Positions 25,327-33,573 of a stretch of DNA of 64,000 nt are shown here, piece after piece (positions within the stretch are counted from its first letter, which is position 1; the number at the start of each line of letters is the position of its first letter). The notes below the pieces were generated by a model. That model ran no database searches. It was given only the letters and a program-made list of their open reading frames with translations, and was not told where the DNA came from. A program made the position numbers and the translations under genes. The stretch comes from JACXVD01 sp020446665 (GTDB taxonomy: Bacteria > Pseudomonadota > Alphaproteobacteria > Sphingomonadales > Sphingomonadaceae), in assembly GCA_041396905.1 (NCBI GenBank), contig JAWKXQ010000003.1, positions 124,001 to 188,000 of the forward strand. Reading direction: 5' to 3'.

Positions 25327-26583
25327 CCCCTTCACCCAGCGCGCAATGAAGAACCCGTCCAGCCCGCCTTGATCAGGCAACTGGCCGGGATGCGTGCGCA
25401 GCCAGCCCTCTGCCATGGGGGCAAGGCCTGCAGGTAACTCCTCCGCGCGGATCGGGGACCGAGTGAGCGCGACGCTTTCGGCCTGTGCTTCGCCCTCTGC
25501 CGCTTCCAGCGAGCAGACCGCGTAGACCAGCACCCCGCCCGGCTTGAGCCAGCCAATGGCCCGTTCCAGCAGCGCGGCTTGCAGCTCCGCCATTTCCTCG
25601 ATCTGGCGGGCACCAATGCGGTGGAGCACATCAGGATGGCGGCGGCAGGTGCCCGTGGCGGTACAGGGCGCATCGAGCAGGATCGCATCGAATGGCATCT
25701 CCGGCTCCCATTTGAAGGCATCGGCCACCACCACCTCTGCCTCCAGCCCGGTGCGGGCGAGATTGCGGCGCATGCGTTCGCTACGGCGCTGGCTGATATC
25801 GAGCGCGGTGACCTGCCAGCCCGCAGCGGCCAGCGCCATGGTCTTGCCGCCCGGCGCAGCGCACAGATCAAGCACCCGCTTGCCCTCACCCGCTCCCAGC
25901 AAGGAAGCGGGCAGTTGCGCGGCGAGATCCTGCACCCACCATGCGCCTTCGCGATAACCGGGCAGATCCTCCACCCGCTCCCCGCGCGGCAGGCGCAGAT
26001 GACCGGGACGCAGCGAGACGCCGCCCAGTTGCTCCGCCCAGTGCGCGGTTTGCTCAGCATCGCGCAGGGCCAGGTCGAGCGGCGGCGGCGCGATCAGTCC
26101 AGTGGCAATATCCTGCGTCCGTTCACCCCAGCGTTCCGCCACACGGGCTGGCAAGGTCGGGACAGGGGGAAGCTGCGGCTCCTGCTTTACCAGCGTGGAA
26201 AACACGCCATGCGCCAGCCGCCTTGGCCCACCACTGAGCAGGGGCAATCCGGTGGCGATCACCGCATGCGGCGGCGTTTCCAGCCGCAGCCAGCCCGCCA
26301 GCATCAGCCGCAGCACCATGCGCGGTTTTGCATCCTCTGGCAGCGGCTGCTGCATCGCGCTGTCAATCAGCGCGTCGAGATCAGTCATCCAGCGCAGCAC
26401 TTCGCCCGCCAGCGCGCGTGCAAGCCCCTTGTCCGCAGCCCCGGCAAGATCGCGCAAGGCGGCCTTCTCTGCCTGGTCGAGCGTCTCCCCCCGGCGCAGC
26501 ACCGCATCGAGCAGCCGCATCGCTGCAAGGCGCGCGGGTTCTCCGGGAATGGCGGCAGGCTTGCTGGAACGTTGTCGATTCAT
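25324..26583 (-). CDS. rsmB: 16S rRNA m5C methyltransferase RsmB-type
   Basis: This 419-residue protein has an N-terminal NusB-like domain (ARLAAMRLLDAVLRRGETLDQA, GVFSTLVKQEP) and a C-terminal Rossmann methyltransferase. VLDLCAAPGGKTMALAA is the SAM site. LLDAPCTATGTCRRHPD holds the TC/PC motif Cys, and VYAVCSLEAAEGE holds the second catalytic Cys. The family methylates C967 of 16S rRNA. The start ATG at 26583 gives MNRQRSSKPA. It is convergent with msrA across the inverted-repeat element and divergent from the sdhAF4 gene. Confidence 0.9.
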   Translation of the reverse strand: MNRQRSSKPAAIPGEPARLAAMRLLDAVLRRGETLDQAEKAALRDLAGAADKGLARALAGEVLRWMTDLDALIDSAMQQPLPEDAKPRMVLRLMLAGWLRLETPPHAVIATGLPLLSGGPRRLAHGVFSTLVKQEPQLPPVPTLPARVAERWGERTQDIATGLIAPPPLDLALRDAEQTAHWAEQLGGVSLRPGHLRLPRGERVEDLPGYREGAWWVQDLAAQLPASLLGAGEGKRVLDLCAAPGGKTMALAAAGWQVTALDISQRRSERMRRNLARTGLEAEVVVADAFKWEPEMPFDAILLDAPCTATGTCRRHPDVLHRIGARQIEEMAELQAALLERAIGWLKPGGVLVYAVCSLEAAEGEAQAESVALTRSPIRAEELPAGLAPMAEGWLRTHPGQLPDQGGLDGFFIARWVKG

Positions 26584-26637
26584 CCGCGCCGCTTACGCAG
26601 CATTGCAACCAAAGGCCAGCGCGCGCATTATAGGTAC

Positions 26638-26808
26638 ATGACCGAACACAAATCCAAACGGCCCGCCGATTTCGTGAAGCCTGCCCATTGGACCAATGAA
26701 CCCTTGCCAGAACCCAAGGCGGCAGACCCGAAGGAAGAAGACCCCGACGGCCTTTCCCCGACGCGCTATGGCGACTGGGTGCGGAACGGGATTGCCGTGG
26801 ATTTTTGA
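26638..26808 (+). CDS. DUF1674 protein, succinate dehydrogenase assembly factor 4 family
   Basis: This small protein of 56 residues ends with the family signature GLSPTRYGDWVRNGIAVDF, shared with mitochondrial SDHAF4/Sdh8, which binds flavinated SdhA. The N-terminus (RPADFVKPAHWTNEP) is variable and hydrophilic. It is divergent from rsmB and not next to sdh genes in this window. Function is assigned only by family. Confidence 0.82.
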   Translation: MTEHKSKRPADFVKPAHWTNEPLPEPKAADPKEEDPDGLSPTRYGDWVRNGIAVDF

Positions 26809-26846
26809 TTGATCGGCGTTTGCGCGTCCAGTCTAGGGACAGGACC

Positions 26847-28796
26847 CTAGATCGCCGCGCGCTTTGGCTCCGCAAGGTTCACCACCCGGTCGGCCTTGCG
26901 ATCATTGGCGAGCAATTGCTTGAGCGCAGCGCCATCCATCGGACGGCCAAAATAGAAACCCTGCACGGATTGCGCACCGACACGCTTGGCAGCGAGCAGT
27001 TCCAGTTCGGTTTCGATCCCCTCCAGCAGGCAATGCACATCCAGCGTGCGGGCCATTCCGGTAAGTGAGTACAGGACTTTCTCCGTCATCGGATCGCCGA
27101 GATCCTGCATGAAGGCACGGTCCACCTTGAGCTTGCTGATCGGGAGCGAGCGCAAATAACTGAAATTGGAATAGCCAGTCCCGAAGTCGTCCAGCGATAG
27201 CGGGTGCCCACGCGCCGCCAGCCGGTGCAGATTCTGGCTCGCCCGCGCCGTATCCGGCATCATCGCGGTTTCCGTAATCTCGAATTCAAGCAGTTCAGGC
27301 GGCACTTTGCTCTGGGCCACGATCGCCATCACTTGCTCGATCACCTGATCTGACATCAAATCATGACCTGAAAGATTTACAGAAAGCGGAACCGGATCGT
27401 CCCAGGATTCGATAAAGGCAAGCGACTTGGCAAGCACTGCCACAGTGATCCGCGAAATCAGGCCGCAATCCTCCGCGATCTTGATAAAGCGGTTCGGCCC
27501 GACCTGCCCGATGGAGGGGCTGTGCCAGCGTGCCAGTGCTTCCGCGGATACGATACGCCCGAGGCCCAGGTCGAATTGCGGCTGGAACAGCAGCTCGATC
27601 TCGTCAGCGAAGCTGGCCACACGCAGGGATTGCTCCACCTTGAAGCGCAGCGCAGCGTCTTCGGCATGTTCCTCACGGAACACGACCACCCGGTTCTTGC
27701 CATCACGCTTGGCACGCAACAGCGCGTAGTCCGCGTTGCGGATCATGCTGTTGTCACTCGCTCCGGCTTCGAGCAAATGGCAGCCAAGAGACGCGGATAT
27801 CTGGATCAGGCGATCCTCGATCAGGTAGGTCTCCGCCACGGCTTCAAGCAATGACTGGCTCCATCGCTCTATACCGGCGGCATCTTCGTCGGAGGCCAGG
27901 ATGATGTTGAATTCATCACCCCCCATGCGGCTGGCGAAAGCTTCCTGTCCGCAATGATCGCGCAGCCGTTTGGCCACGGCCTGCAATAACGCGTCGCCGA
28001 TCAGGTGGCCGTAATTGTCGTTCACCGCCTTGAAACCGTCGAGGTCGAGCAGCACCAGCCAGTGTCCGACATCCCTGGCAACCAGGTCCTTGCGCAACTG
28101 AAGTTCGCGGAAGAAGGCACGGCGGTTGGGCAGGCCCGTGAGGCTATCAGACAGCGATTCCAGGTGCATTTCCCGGCTGCGCTTTTCCGCGCTGGCCAGC
28201 CGCCCTTCCGCTTCTGTCCGGGCCATCACCGCCAGCCCGATCACCCGCCGCAAGTAATAGGCGATGGCGACAGAACTAAGGGCAGCGGCAAAGGCGACAA
28301 AGCCCCATGTTACCATATCAGCCGGAGTGCGGGCGCTGATGACCCAGAACAGGCAAGCCAGCGCAACGGTGATGGAAGCCAGCCCTTGCCTGAGGCTGAT
28401 GCTGGCAAAGGCGAAAATCATCGCCATCATCACGAAATAGACCAGCTTGGCCGCGTGATAGTCAATTGTCAGCGCCGCCATCACATTGGCGAGGATCAGC
28501 AAGTTGACGAGGCTGATCAGCCCTTCCATCGCGCCCATCTTCATCGCTGAGCGCAGCCGGTACCAAGCTGCTATGGCCACAAGGCAGGCCGTGGTGGATG
28601 CAGTGACCATGGTGACCAGTTCGAACCCGGTCAGTGTCAGCATATGGCCCGGAGTCATAAGCCCGTAATAGGCCGCAACCACCAGAAAATAGCCCCGCAT
28701 AATCGGCAGATAAACTTGCGCCAGCGCCTGGGAGCGTGCGCGGGGTAGGGACCAGGCCTTGAACAGCATTCTTGCGTGCGGTTTGAACCACTCCAT
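26847..28796 (-). CDS. Membrane GGDEF-EAL protein
   Basis: This 649-residue protein has an N-terminal membrane region (roughly residues 28-200) with about six hydrophobic segments. A GGDEF domain follows (DSLTGLPNRRAFF, SRMGGDEFNIIL) and then an EAL domain with intact motifs: SAEALARWHSP, VNLSGHDL, EFEITETAMM, DDFGTGYSNFSYL, KVDRAFM and LEGIETE. All phosphodiesterase metal ligands seem present, so c-di-GMP hydrolysis is likely, and cyclase activity is possible. No sensor domain other than the membrane part is visible. It is a single transcription unit between sdhAF4 and aqpZ. Confidence 0.9.
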   Translation of the reverse strand: MEWFKPHARMLFKAWSLPRARSQALAQVYLPIMRGYFLVVAAYYGLMTPGHMLTLTGFELVTMVTASTTACLVAIAAWYRLRSAMKMGAMEGLISLVNLLILANVMAALTIDYHAAKLVYFVMMAMIFAFASISLRQGLASITVALACLFWVISARTPADMVTWGFVAFAAALSSVAIAYYLRRVIGLAVMARTEAEGRLASAEKRSREMHLESLSDSLTGLPNRRAFFRELQLRKDLVARDVGHWLVLLDLDGFKAVNDNYGHLIGDALLQAVAKRLRDHCGQEAFASRMGGDEFNIILASDEDAAGIERWSQSLLEAVAETYLIEDRLIQISASLGCHLLEAGASDNSMIRNADYALLRAKRDGKNRVVVFREEHAEDAALRFKVEQSLRVASFADEIELLFQPQFDLGLGRIVSAEALARWHSPSIGQVGPNRFIKIAEDCGLISRITVAVLAKSLAFIESWDDPVPLSVNLSGHDLMSDQVIEQVMAIVAQSKVPPELLEFEITETAMMPDTARASQNLHRLAARGHPLSLDDFGTGYSNFSYLRSLPISKLKVDRAFMQDLGDPMTEKVLYSLTGMARTLDVHCLLEGIETELELLAAKRVGAQSVQGFYFGRPMDGAALKQLLANDRKADRVVNLAEPKRAAI

Positions 28797-28944
28797 TGGA
28801 AATACGCAAAAACCCTTAGCTGTAGTGGGTTAAATTGGAGTTAGAATTGGAAAATCCGGCCTTGGCGCCCCGAACTGGCACACAGAGAAAGGGGCCGGCC
28901 ACCACCTGGCAACCGACCCCGTCTCCAGACCATAAGCGGCAATA

Positions 28945-29655
28945 TTATTCGCCGAGATTGTCCAGCCTTTCACCGGGCATCAGCACATATTTCCAGACCA
29001 GCGCCCCGATTGCAGCGCCCACCAGCGGTGCCAGCCAGAACAGCCAGAGCTGACCGGAAGCGCCTGTCTCAGCAAAGAAGGCCACACCGGTGGAACGAGC
29101 CGGATTGACTGATGTGTTGGTCACCGGGATCGAAATCAGGTGGATCAGGGTCAGCGCAAGGCCAATCGCAATCGGAGCAAACCCTGCCGGGGCGACCTTG
29201 CTGGTCGAACCCAGGATTACCAACAGGAAACCTGCTGTCAGGACGATCTCGATAATCAGCGCCGCCTGCATGGAATAGCCGCCCGGCGACAGATCCCCAT
29301 AACCGTTGGAGGCAAAACCGCCTGCGCTCCAGCCTTCCTGACCGGAGGCAATCGCATAGAGCACCACACCCGCCAGAACTGCGCCAGCTACCTGGAAAAT
29401 CCAGTAGAGCGGCAAGTCTTTCCAATCATGCCGCCCAGCCAGGCACAGGCCCAGCGTCACCGCCGGGTTGAAATGCCCGCCGGAAATACCGCCCACGGCA
29501 TAGGCCATGGTCAGCACTGTCAAACCAAAGGCCAGCGACACGCCAGCAAAGCCGATCCCCAGCTCCGGGAAGCCTGCCGCCAGCACCGCTGAACCGCACC
29601 CCCCGAAAACCAGCCAAAATGTACCGATCAATTCTGCAGATAGCCTGCGTACCAT
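28945..29655 (-). CDS. aqpZ: Aquaporin Z
   Basis: This 236-residue MIP-family water channel has both NPA boxes: GGHFNPAVTLGL in the first half and TSVNPARSTGVAF in the second. The positions before and after fit AqpZ (Arg after the second NPA, GISGGH at loop B). Six membrane helices are apparent. The ATG at 29655 is preferred over an in-frame start 10 codons upstream because homology begins at VRRLSAELIGTFWLVFGGCG. It probably mediates osmotic water flow across the inner membrane. Confidence 0.93.
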   Translation of the reverse strand: MVRRLSAELIGTFWLVFGGCGSAVLAAGFPELGIGFAGVSLAFGLTVLTMAYAVGGISGGHFNPAVTLGLCLAGRHDWKDLPLYWIFQVAGAVLAGVVLYAIASGQEGWSAGGFASNGYGDLSPGGYSMQAALIIEIVLTAGFLLVILGSTSKVAPAGFAPIAIGLALTLIHLISIPVTNTSVNPARSTGVAFFAETGASGQLWLFWLAPLVGAAIGALVWKYVLMPGERLDNLGE

Positions 29656-30048
29656 TGTCTCTCTCCCGTCAATTACTGACGGCAAGGGAGACTAAGCGTT
29701 GTAGAAAGAGTGGCAAGTAAACTTGTGTCTCATCATTTCGTATGAACCAGGCAGAAAGATAGGGGTCGGCTACCCTGAGGGTAGCCGACCCCATCCCCCA
29801 TGGGACCACAGGACCCATTGCGACCCGAAGGGATGAGCGTGACGCTCAACCACCCCGAGGGAGGAACATTCATACAAACCATCAAGACAGGCGGAGGTCG
29901 TCTCTTTGCGACTATCATTACGCCCGATATGTGCCGGTTATTTGCCCCCGGCAATGCACGACCAGCCCCCTGACCGGCCATTGGTAACTATTTAAACCAA
30001 AAGTCGGACCGGACAAGTAAACAAGTGTCACATGAAACTGCTCCAAGG
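29656..30048. other. Gene-free gap with two near-identical direct repeats
   Basis: This 393-base stretch has no convincing gene. CAAGTAAACTTGTGTCTCAT near 29714 recurs as CAAGTAAACAAGTGTCACAT near 30014; the first contains the palindrome CAAGT-AA-ACTTG. A 46-codon plus-strand frame (29833-29973) has no domain and only a poorly spaced GAAGGG before its ATG. A strong hairpin is listed separately. A small RNA in this gap is possible but unproven. Confidence 0.4.
29762..29792 (-). terminator. Strong hairpin, probable minus-strand terminator
   Basis: A perfect 14-bp stem (GGGGTCGGCTACCC / GGGTAGCCGACCCC) has a TGA loop. On the minus strand it is followed by TATCTTTCT, a moderate T-rich run. It could end transcription from the exported-protein gene at 30049 or from an unannotated RNA before aqpZ. 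Confidence 0.6.
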
Positions 30049-30858
30049 CTAATCGCGTGTCTCGATATTCTGCCACGGCAATTCACCGATCATTTTTGCC
30101 TTCAGGGCCTCGTCCAGCTCCCACACGCGGATCGCCGCCAGTCGCTCATCGACAGGCGCTTCGAACATAACGGACAGGTCAGGCCAGTCGTGCTTGCCGC
30201 TGCCGTGGAATTGCGGGCGACCCTGATCATCGAAAGTCTCGTTGTGATACCAACGCTCATCCTGCGCGACGACGACGAACAGACGGCCTCCCTGCGCATC
30301 AACACCTTCGACCATTACATTTCGAAGCCAGCTGAACATCCGCGCGCTGGGGCAGGTGCCGGAGGGGCGTGTCCACCGGATACCCGGCTCAACCACTTCG
30401 GGATCATCAGGCTTGAGCACGATCTCGGCATAGGTCTTGTTGCAGCTCAGCTCTGGCCCGGTATCTTCGACCAGCACGATTTCTGCCGGCACCAGCTTCA
30501 GGCTGCGAATGCCGGGGCGCGTGGTGCGCAGGCGGATTGTCCGCATTTCCCGGTCAATGGAGAGGAATTCTACTCCTTCCTCACGGATACGGGCTTCAAT
30601 ATCACCCTTTAGATAATCATCATCGGGCCAGTCGGCATCGTCGCTATAACGCAGCTCGTAGGTCGGGCGCGGTGTTCCGGGCAATTCCTCCGCATAGGGG
30701 AACTGGCCGAATACCATGTCGAGCAAAGGGGCATGGCCGGGAACAGCGCCCGGTACTTGGGTCTCTTCCTCGCCGACCTTTTCCTGCGCCCATGACGGCG
30801 CAGCGAGCAGCGTCATGGCAGCCAATCCGGCGGTAAGGCGCTTTGCATTTCTAACCAT
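30049..30858 (-). CDS. Exported protein of unknown function
   Basis: The 269-residue product starts MVRNAKRLTAGLAAMTLLAA and has a signal peptide ending near SWAQ. The mature part is acidic, with two cysteines (SCNKTY, SGTCPS) that could form a disulfide and several aromatic/Asp-rich stretches (DDADWPDDDYLKGD). I recognise no domain. The start is uncertain: ATG 30858 has AGGA at suitable spacing, and ATG 30867 is also possible. A longer upstream frame runs into rnpB and is rejected. The location is expected to be periplasmic. Confidence 0.7.
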   Translation of the reverse strand: MVRNAKRLTAGLAAMTLLAAPSWAQEKVGEEETQVPGAVPGHAPLLDMVFGQFPYAEELPGTPRPTYELRYSDDADWPDDDYLKGDIEARIREEGVEFLSIDREMRTIRLRTTRPGIRSLKLVPAEIVLVEDTGPELSCNKTYAEIVLKPDDPEVVEPGIRWTRPSGTCPSARMFSWLRNVMVEGVDAQGGRLFVVVAQDERWYHNETFDDQGRPQFHGSGKHDWPDLSVMFEAPVDERLAAIRVWELDEALKAKMIGELPWQNIETRD

Positions 30859-30893
30859 GGGAGCCATCCTATCGCGGGCAGCGCTACAGGCAA

Positions 30894-31310
30894 GGTGCCA
30901 GGGGGCCTGTAAGCCGGGTTCTGTCCCGCCGACGGTATCCCATTCGGGACCGTATCGACAGTGGCAGCCATTCATCTGGGCCACGGATTGCTCCGCAGCT
31001 CAAGCAGCCAACCCGGGCGGTCGGGTCCGAAACAGACCTGCCTTGAGCCGAAGCTCGCAGCGCGCCGCCCCTATTCGGCCTTGCTCCGGGTGGGGTTTGC
31101 CATGCGGAGACTGTCACCAGCCCCCCGGTGCGCTTTTACCGCACCCTTTCACCCTTGCCTGTGCCCTTCTCGGGCCATCGGCGGTATACTCTCTGTGGCA
31201 CTTTCCCTCGGCTTTCACCGGGCGGGCGTTACCCGCCACCCTTGCTTCGTGGAGCCCGGACTTTCCTCGACCTTCTTGACGAAGGACGCGGCTGCCCGGC
31301 CCCCTGGCGC
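30894..31310 (-). ncRNA. rnpB: RNase P RNA, bacterial type A
   Basis: Read on the minus strand, the region starts with the P1 strand CCAGGGGGCC (31307-31298) and closes with its complement GGCCCCCTGG (30907-30898). The universally conserved GAGGAAAGTCCGGGCTCC is present, as are the CR-type segments ending in GACAGAACCCGGCTTACAGG. This is the catalytic RNA that trims the 5' leaders of pre-tRNAs. The ends are estimated from P1 and may be off by a few bases. Confidence 0.92.
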
Positions 31311-31313
31311 GGC

Positions 31314-32018
31314 CTATCTAGTCGTTCCGCGATCACGATCCAAGAGCAGCTGAAACAGGATTGCACGAATTTCGCCATCCACCTCGCCATCAATCAGTTC
31401 CGGACGCCAGCGCCGCTGGAACGCCTCCACCGCCTTGCGTCCGTCGGTAATGTCATAGCCAAAGCGTTCCAGCGCCAGATAGAAGGCCCCGTCATTGTCA
31501 AACGGATCGCCCAGTTCCAGCCGGGTCGGGCGGGCGAGGCACAGGCGATGTTCGGCCAGCCGCTGCCAGGGGAACATCTCACCCGGATCCACCTTGCGCG
31601 CAGGGGCAACATCGGAATGGGCCACGACATTGGCGCGCGGAACGTCATATTGCTTCACGATCCGGTGCAGCAGCGGCAACAGCGCATCGATCTGCGCCTC
31701 GGCAAAGGGGCGATAGCCCAGCGCATGGCCGGGATGGTCCAGTTCGATCCCGATACTGGCAGAATTCACATCCTTGTGCCCGCGCCAATAGGAGGCACCG
31801 GCATGCCAGGCGCGCTTTTCCTCTGGCACCAGACGAATGACTTCGCCTTCCTCGGTAATCAGGTAATGCGCTGAAACCTGCGCTTCCGGATCGCAAAGCC
31901 GCTCCAGCGCGCTCTCCATCGGCTTCATCTCGGTATAATGCAGCACCACCATTTCAATCGGCAGCGCCCGCTCGTTCCAGTTAGGACTCAACACCTCCCT
32001 GTGAACAAGCTCATCCAT
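31314..32018 (-). CDS. N-acetylmuramoyl-L-alanine amidase, AmpD/AmiD-like
   Basis: This 234-residue amidase_2 domain protein has zinc ligands VVLHYTEM (first His), VAHSDVAP (second His, with the nearby Asp) and the conserved IGIELDHPG with the catalytic Glu/Asp. It has no signal peptide, which fits a cytoplasmic AmpD-type recycling amidase acting on anhydro-muropeptides. The C-terminal part (RPELIDGEVDGEIRAIL) resembles a peptidoglycan-binding helix bundle as in AmiD. It overlaps neither neighbour but sits directly between rnpB and chpT, one base from chpT. Confidence 0.87.
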   Translation of the reverse strand: MDELVHREVLSPNWNERALPIEMVVLHYTEMKPMESALERLCDPEAQVSAHYLITEEGEVIRLVPEEKRAWHAGASYWRGHKDVNSASIGIELDHPGHALGYRPFAEAQIDALLPLLHRIVKQYDVPRANVVAHSDVAPARKVDPGEMFPWQRLAEHRLCLARPTRLELGDPFDNDGAFYLALERFGYDITDGRKAVEAFQRRWRPELIDGEVDGEIRAILFQLLLDRDRGTTR

Positions 32019-32019
32019 C

Positions 32020-32682
32020 TCAGCCGATCATCCCGCTCATATCCTGCGGCAGCACTGCGCCCAGCACCAGGGAGCCTTCATCCAGCACATATTGCAACCC
32101 GCCCCCGGTCTGCTGCGCCAACAAAGCCAGCATATGGGCGGCGGCAGTGCGGCTGGTGAGTTCGCCGGGTTCCAGTTTCCCCTCCAGCGCGCGCCCGATC
32201 ACCGGATCAAAGGCGATCTTGGGGCCGGCAGCACGCACGGCAATCTCGCTTGCCCCGTCACGGATTTCAGCGCCGATATCGAGCGTTCCGCCGCGCACCA
32301 GCGCATCAATCGCGATTTGCGCGAAATTGAGCAGCACCTTCACCGCCGGTTTGGGCAATTCATGGCCGGGGAGCGACCAGTTGGCCTGTATCCGCCCGCT
32401 ATCGCCCAGCAGGGCCATGACCAGCGCCTGCGGTTCTTCCACCGGCACGCGGTCCCCAAATCCGCCCGCTGCACCGAAGGCAAGCCGGAAGAACTTCAGC
32501 TTGTCAGTGCTGATCTTCGCGCTCTGCTCCAGCAGTTCGAAACAACGCTGGCGCATTTCGGGGTCTTTTTCATCCGCCAGCAGTTCCAGCCCGTTCGACA
32601 ATGCGCCCACCGGGCTGAGCATGTCGTGGCACAGGCGCGAACAGAGCAGGCTGGCAAGTTCAGTGGGATCGATATCATTCAT
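32020..32682 (-). CDS. chpT: Histidine phosphotransferase ChpT
   Basis: This 220-residue protein resembles a degenerate histidine kinase. The dimerisation helix LLCSRLCHDMLSPVGALSNG carries the phospho-accepting His, followed by an ATPase-like fold without an ATP-binding G box. ChpT passes phosphate from CckA to CtrA and CpdR in the alphaproteobacterial cell-cycle relay. It is co-directional with the amidase, one base apart. Its presence supports the alphaproteobacterial assignment. Confidence 0.88.
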   Translation of the reverse strand: MNDIDPTELASLLCSRLCHDMLSPVGALSNGLELLADEKDPEMRQRCFELLEQSAKISTDKLKFFRLAFGAAGGFGDRVPVEEPQALVMALLGDSGRIQANWSLPGHELPKPAVKVLLNFAQIAIDALVRGGTLDIGAEIRDGASEIAVRAAGPKIAFDPVIGRALEGKLEPGELTSRTAAAHMLALLAQQTGGGLQYVLDEGSLVLGAVLPQDMSGMIG

Positions 32683-32810
32683 CTTGGAGCTGAGCTTCCT
32701 TAAGCGATGTCACACATGTCACAGTGTCCTGACGCAAAAAATCCGCCATTGCACAGGGCCATTCTGGCAGGCTGAGCATAATGGGCAAACTTGCACGTCA
32801 TAACCATGCC

Positions 32811-33509
32811 TTACGCTGCACAGACCGAGTAGGAAAGCGCTTCAAAGCCCTCTTCCCCATCTCGCCAGAAATTCACCCGGTCAGCGGCGATAATCGCCCA
32901 GATCCGGCCATCGCCCGCAGCCATGGCCCCGTCCGTCGCAGATGGCTCTGCCCCGCCGACCGGATGGGAATGGTAATAGCCGAGCACTTGCGGCCCACCC
33001 TGCCGCGCCGCGCGATGGGCATCAATCAGCGCCTGCGGGTCGATCTCGAAATGCGTTTCAGGCTGCGGGTGGACATTGGCGGCAGGCTGTATGGCAGTGA
33101 TCCGCGCACCCTGCCCCAGCAACAGGCCGCAGCATTCGTGCGGATGAGTGGTGGCGGATTCTGCAAGGAGTTGGTCTACCAGTCTTGCAACCACCTCTAT
33201 CCCCGTTCGCCCTGAGCCTGTCGAAGGGCCGCCCTTACTTCTCGCGAGGCGTGAGATTTCACCCCAATCCCCACGGATCAAAGCCAGTTTCTTCTTCCGC
33301 GACCAGCCCTTGATCTGCCTTTCAGCTTCAAGCGCTTCAATTCGGGTCGGGAAATCCTGTGACCAGGCCAGCTCAACGGGCAAATATTTGCGCGTAAACC
33401 CCTGGACAAGGCCGCTCTGGTGATCGGCAACGCGCCGCTCAAGATCATCCGTGTGCCCGGTGTAGAACACACCGCCGCGACAATGCAGAATGTAGGCCCA
33501 AAATGGCAT
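32811..33509 (-). CDS. GIY-YIG nuclease fused to a JAMM/MPN (Mov34) peptidase
   Basis: One 232-codon frame joins two unrelated domains. Residues 1-90 are a GIY-YIG nuclease: FWAYILHCRGGVFYTGHT for the GIY/YIG strands, the Arg in RRVADHQSG and the Glu helix RIEALEAERQIKGWSRKKKL. Residues about 106-232 are a JAMM domain: ECCGLLLGQG, the zinc motif YYHSHPVGGAEPSATD, with the catalytic Glu in HPHECC. The linker KGGPSTGSGRTG is encoded entirely by a REP-like repeat (33205-33236). A GTG at 33194 preceded by CGGGG could let the JAMM part be translated alone. JAMM proteins of this size cleave ubiquitin-like or sulfur-carrier adducts; the substrate is unknown. Confidence 0.85.
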   Translation of the reverse strand: MPFWAYILHCRGGVFYTGHTDDLERRVADHQSGLVQGFTRKYLPVELAWSQDFPTRIEALEAERQIKGWSRKKKLALIRGDWGEISRLARSKGGPSTGSGRTGIEVVARLVDQLLAESATTHPHECCGLLLGQGARITAIQPAANVHPQPETHFEIDPQALIDAHRAARQGGPQVLGYYHSHPVGGAEPSATDGAMAAGDGRIWAIIAADRVNFWRDGEEGFEALSYSVCAA

Positions 33510-33557
33510 AGGGCATCGCTAAAAGAAGGACGGCCCTTCGACAAGCTCAGGGCGAAC
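33205..33557 (-). mobile_element. GIY-YIG element bounded by 32-bp inverted repeats
   Basis: The left repeat (33205-33236) and right repeat (33526-33557) are inverted copies matching at 30 of 32 positions, with core GCCCTGAGCYTGTCGAAGGG. Between them lies only the GIY-YIG coding part. The unit sits between the JAMM coding region and the divergent rluD-type gene, so it appears to have landed at the 5' end of the JAMM gene and supplied a new in-frame start. No clear target duplication is visible. Confidence 0.65.
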
Positions 33558-33573
33558 GGATAGAGGAGACGGA

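Noticed and set aside
29733..29981. 82-codon minus-strand frame in the aqpZ upstream gap
   Set aside because: It runs through the perfect 14-bp hairpin, has no domain or good start signal, and is better explained as a chance frame.
30859..30984. N-terminal extension of the exported protein gene at 30049
   Set aside because: The added codons overlap the 3' end of rnpB and precede a good signal peptide start, so the shorter form is preferred.
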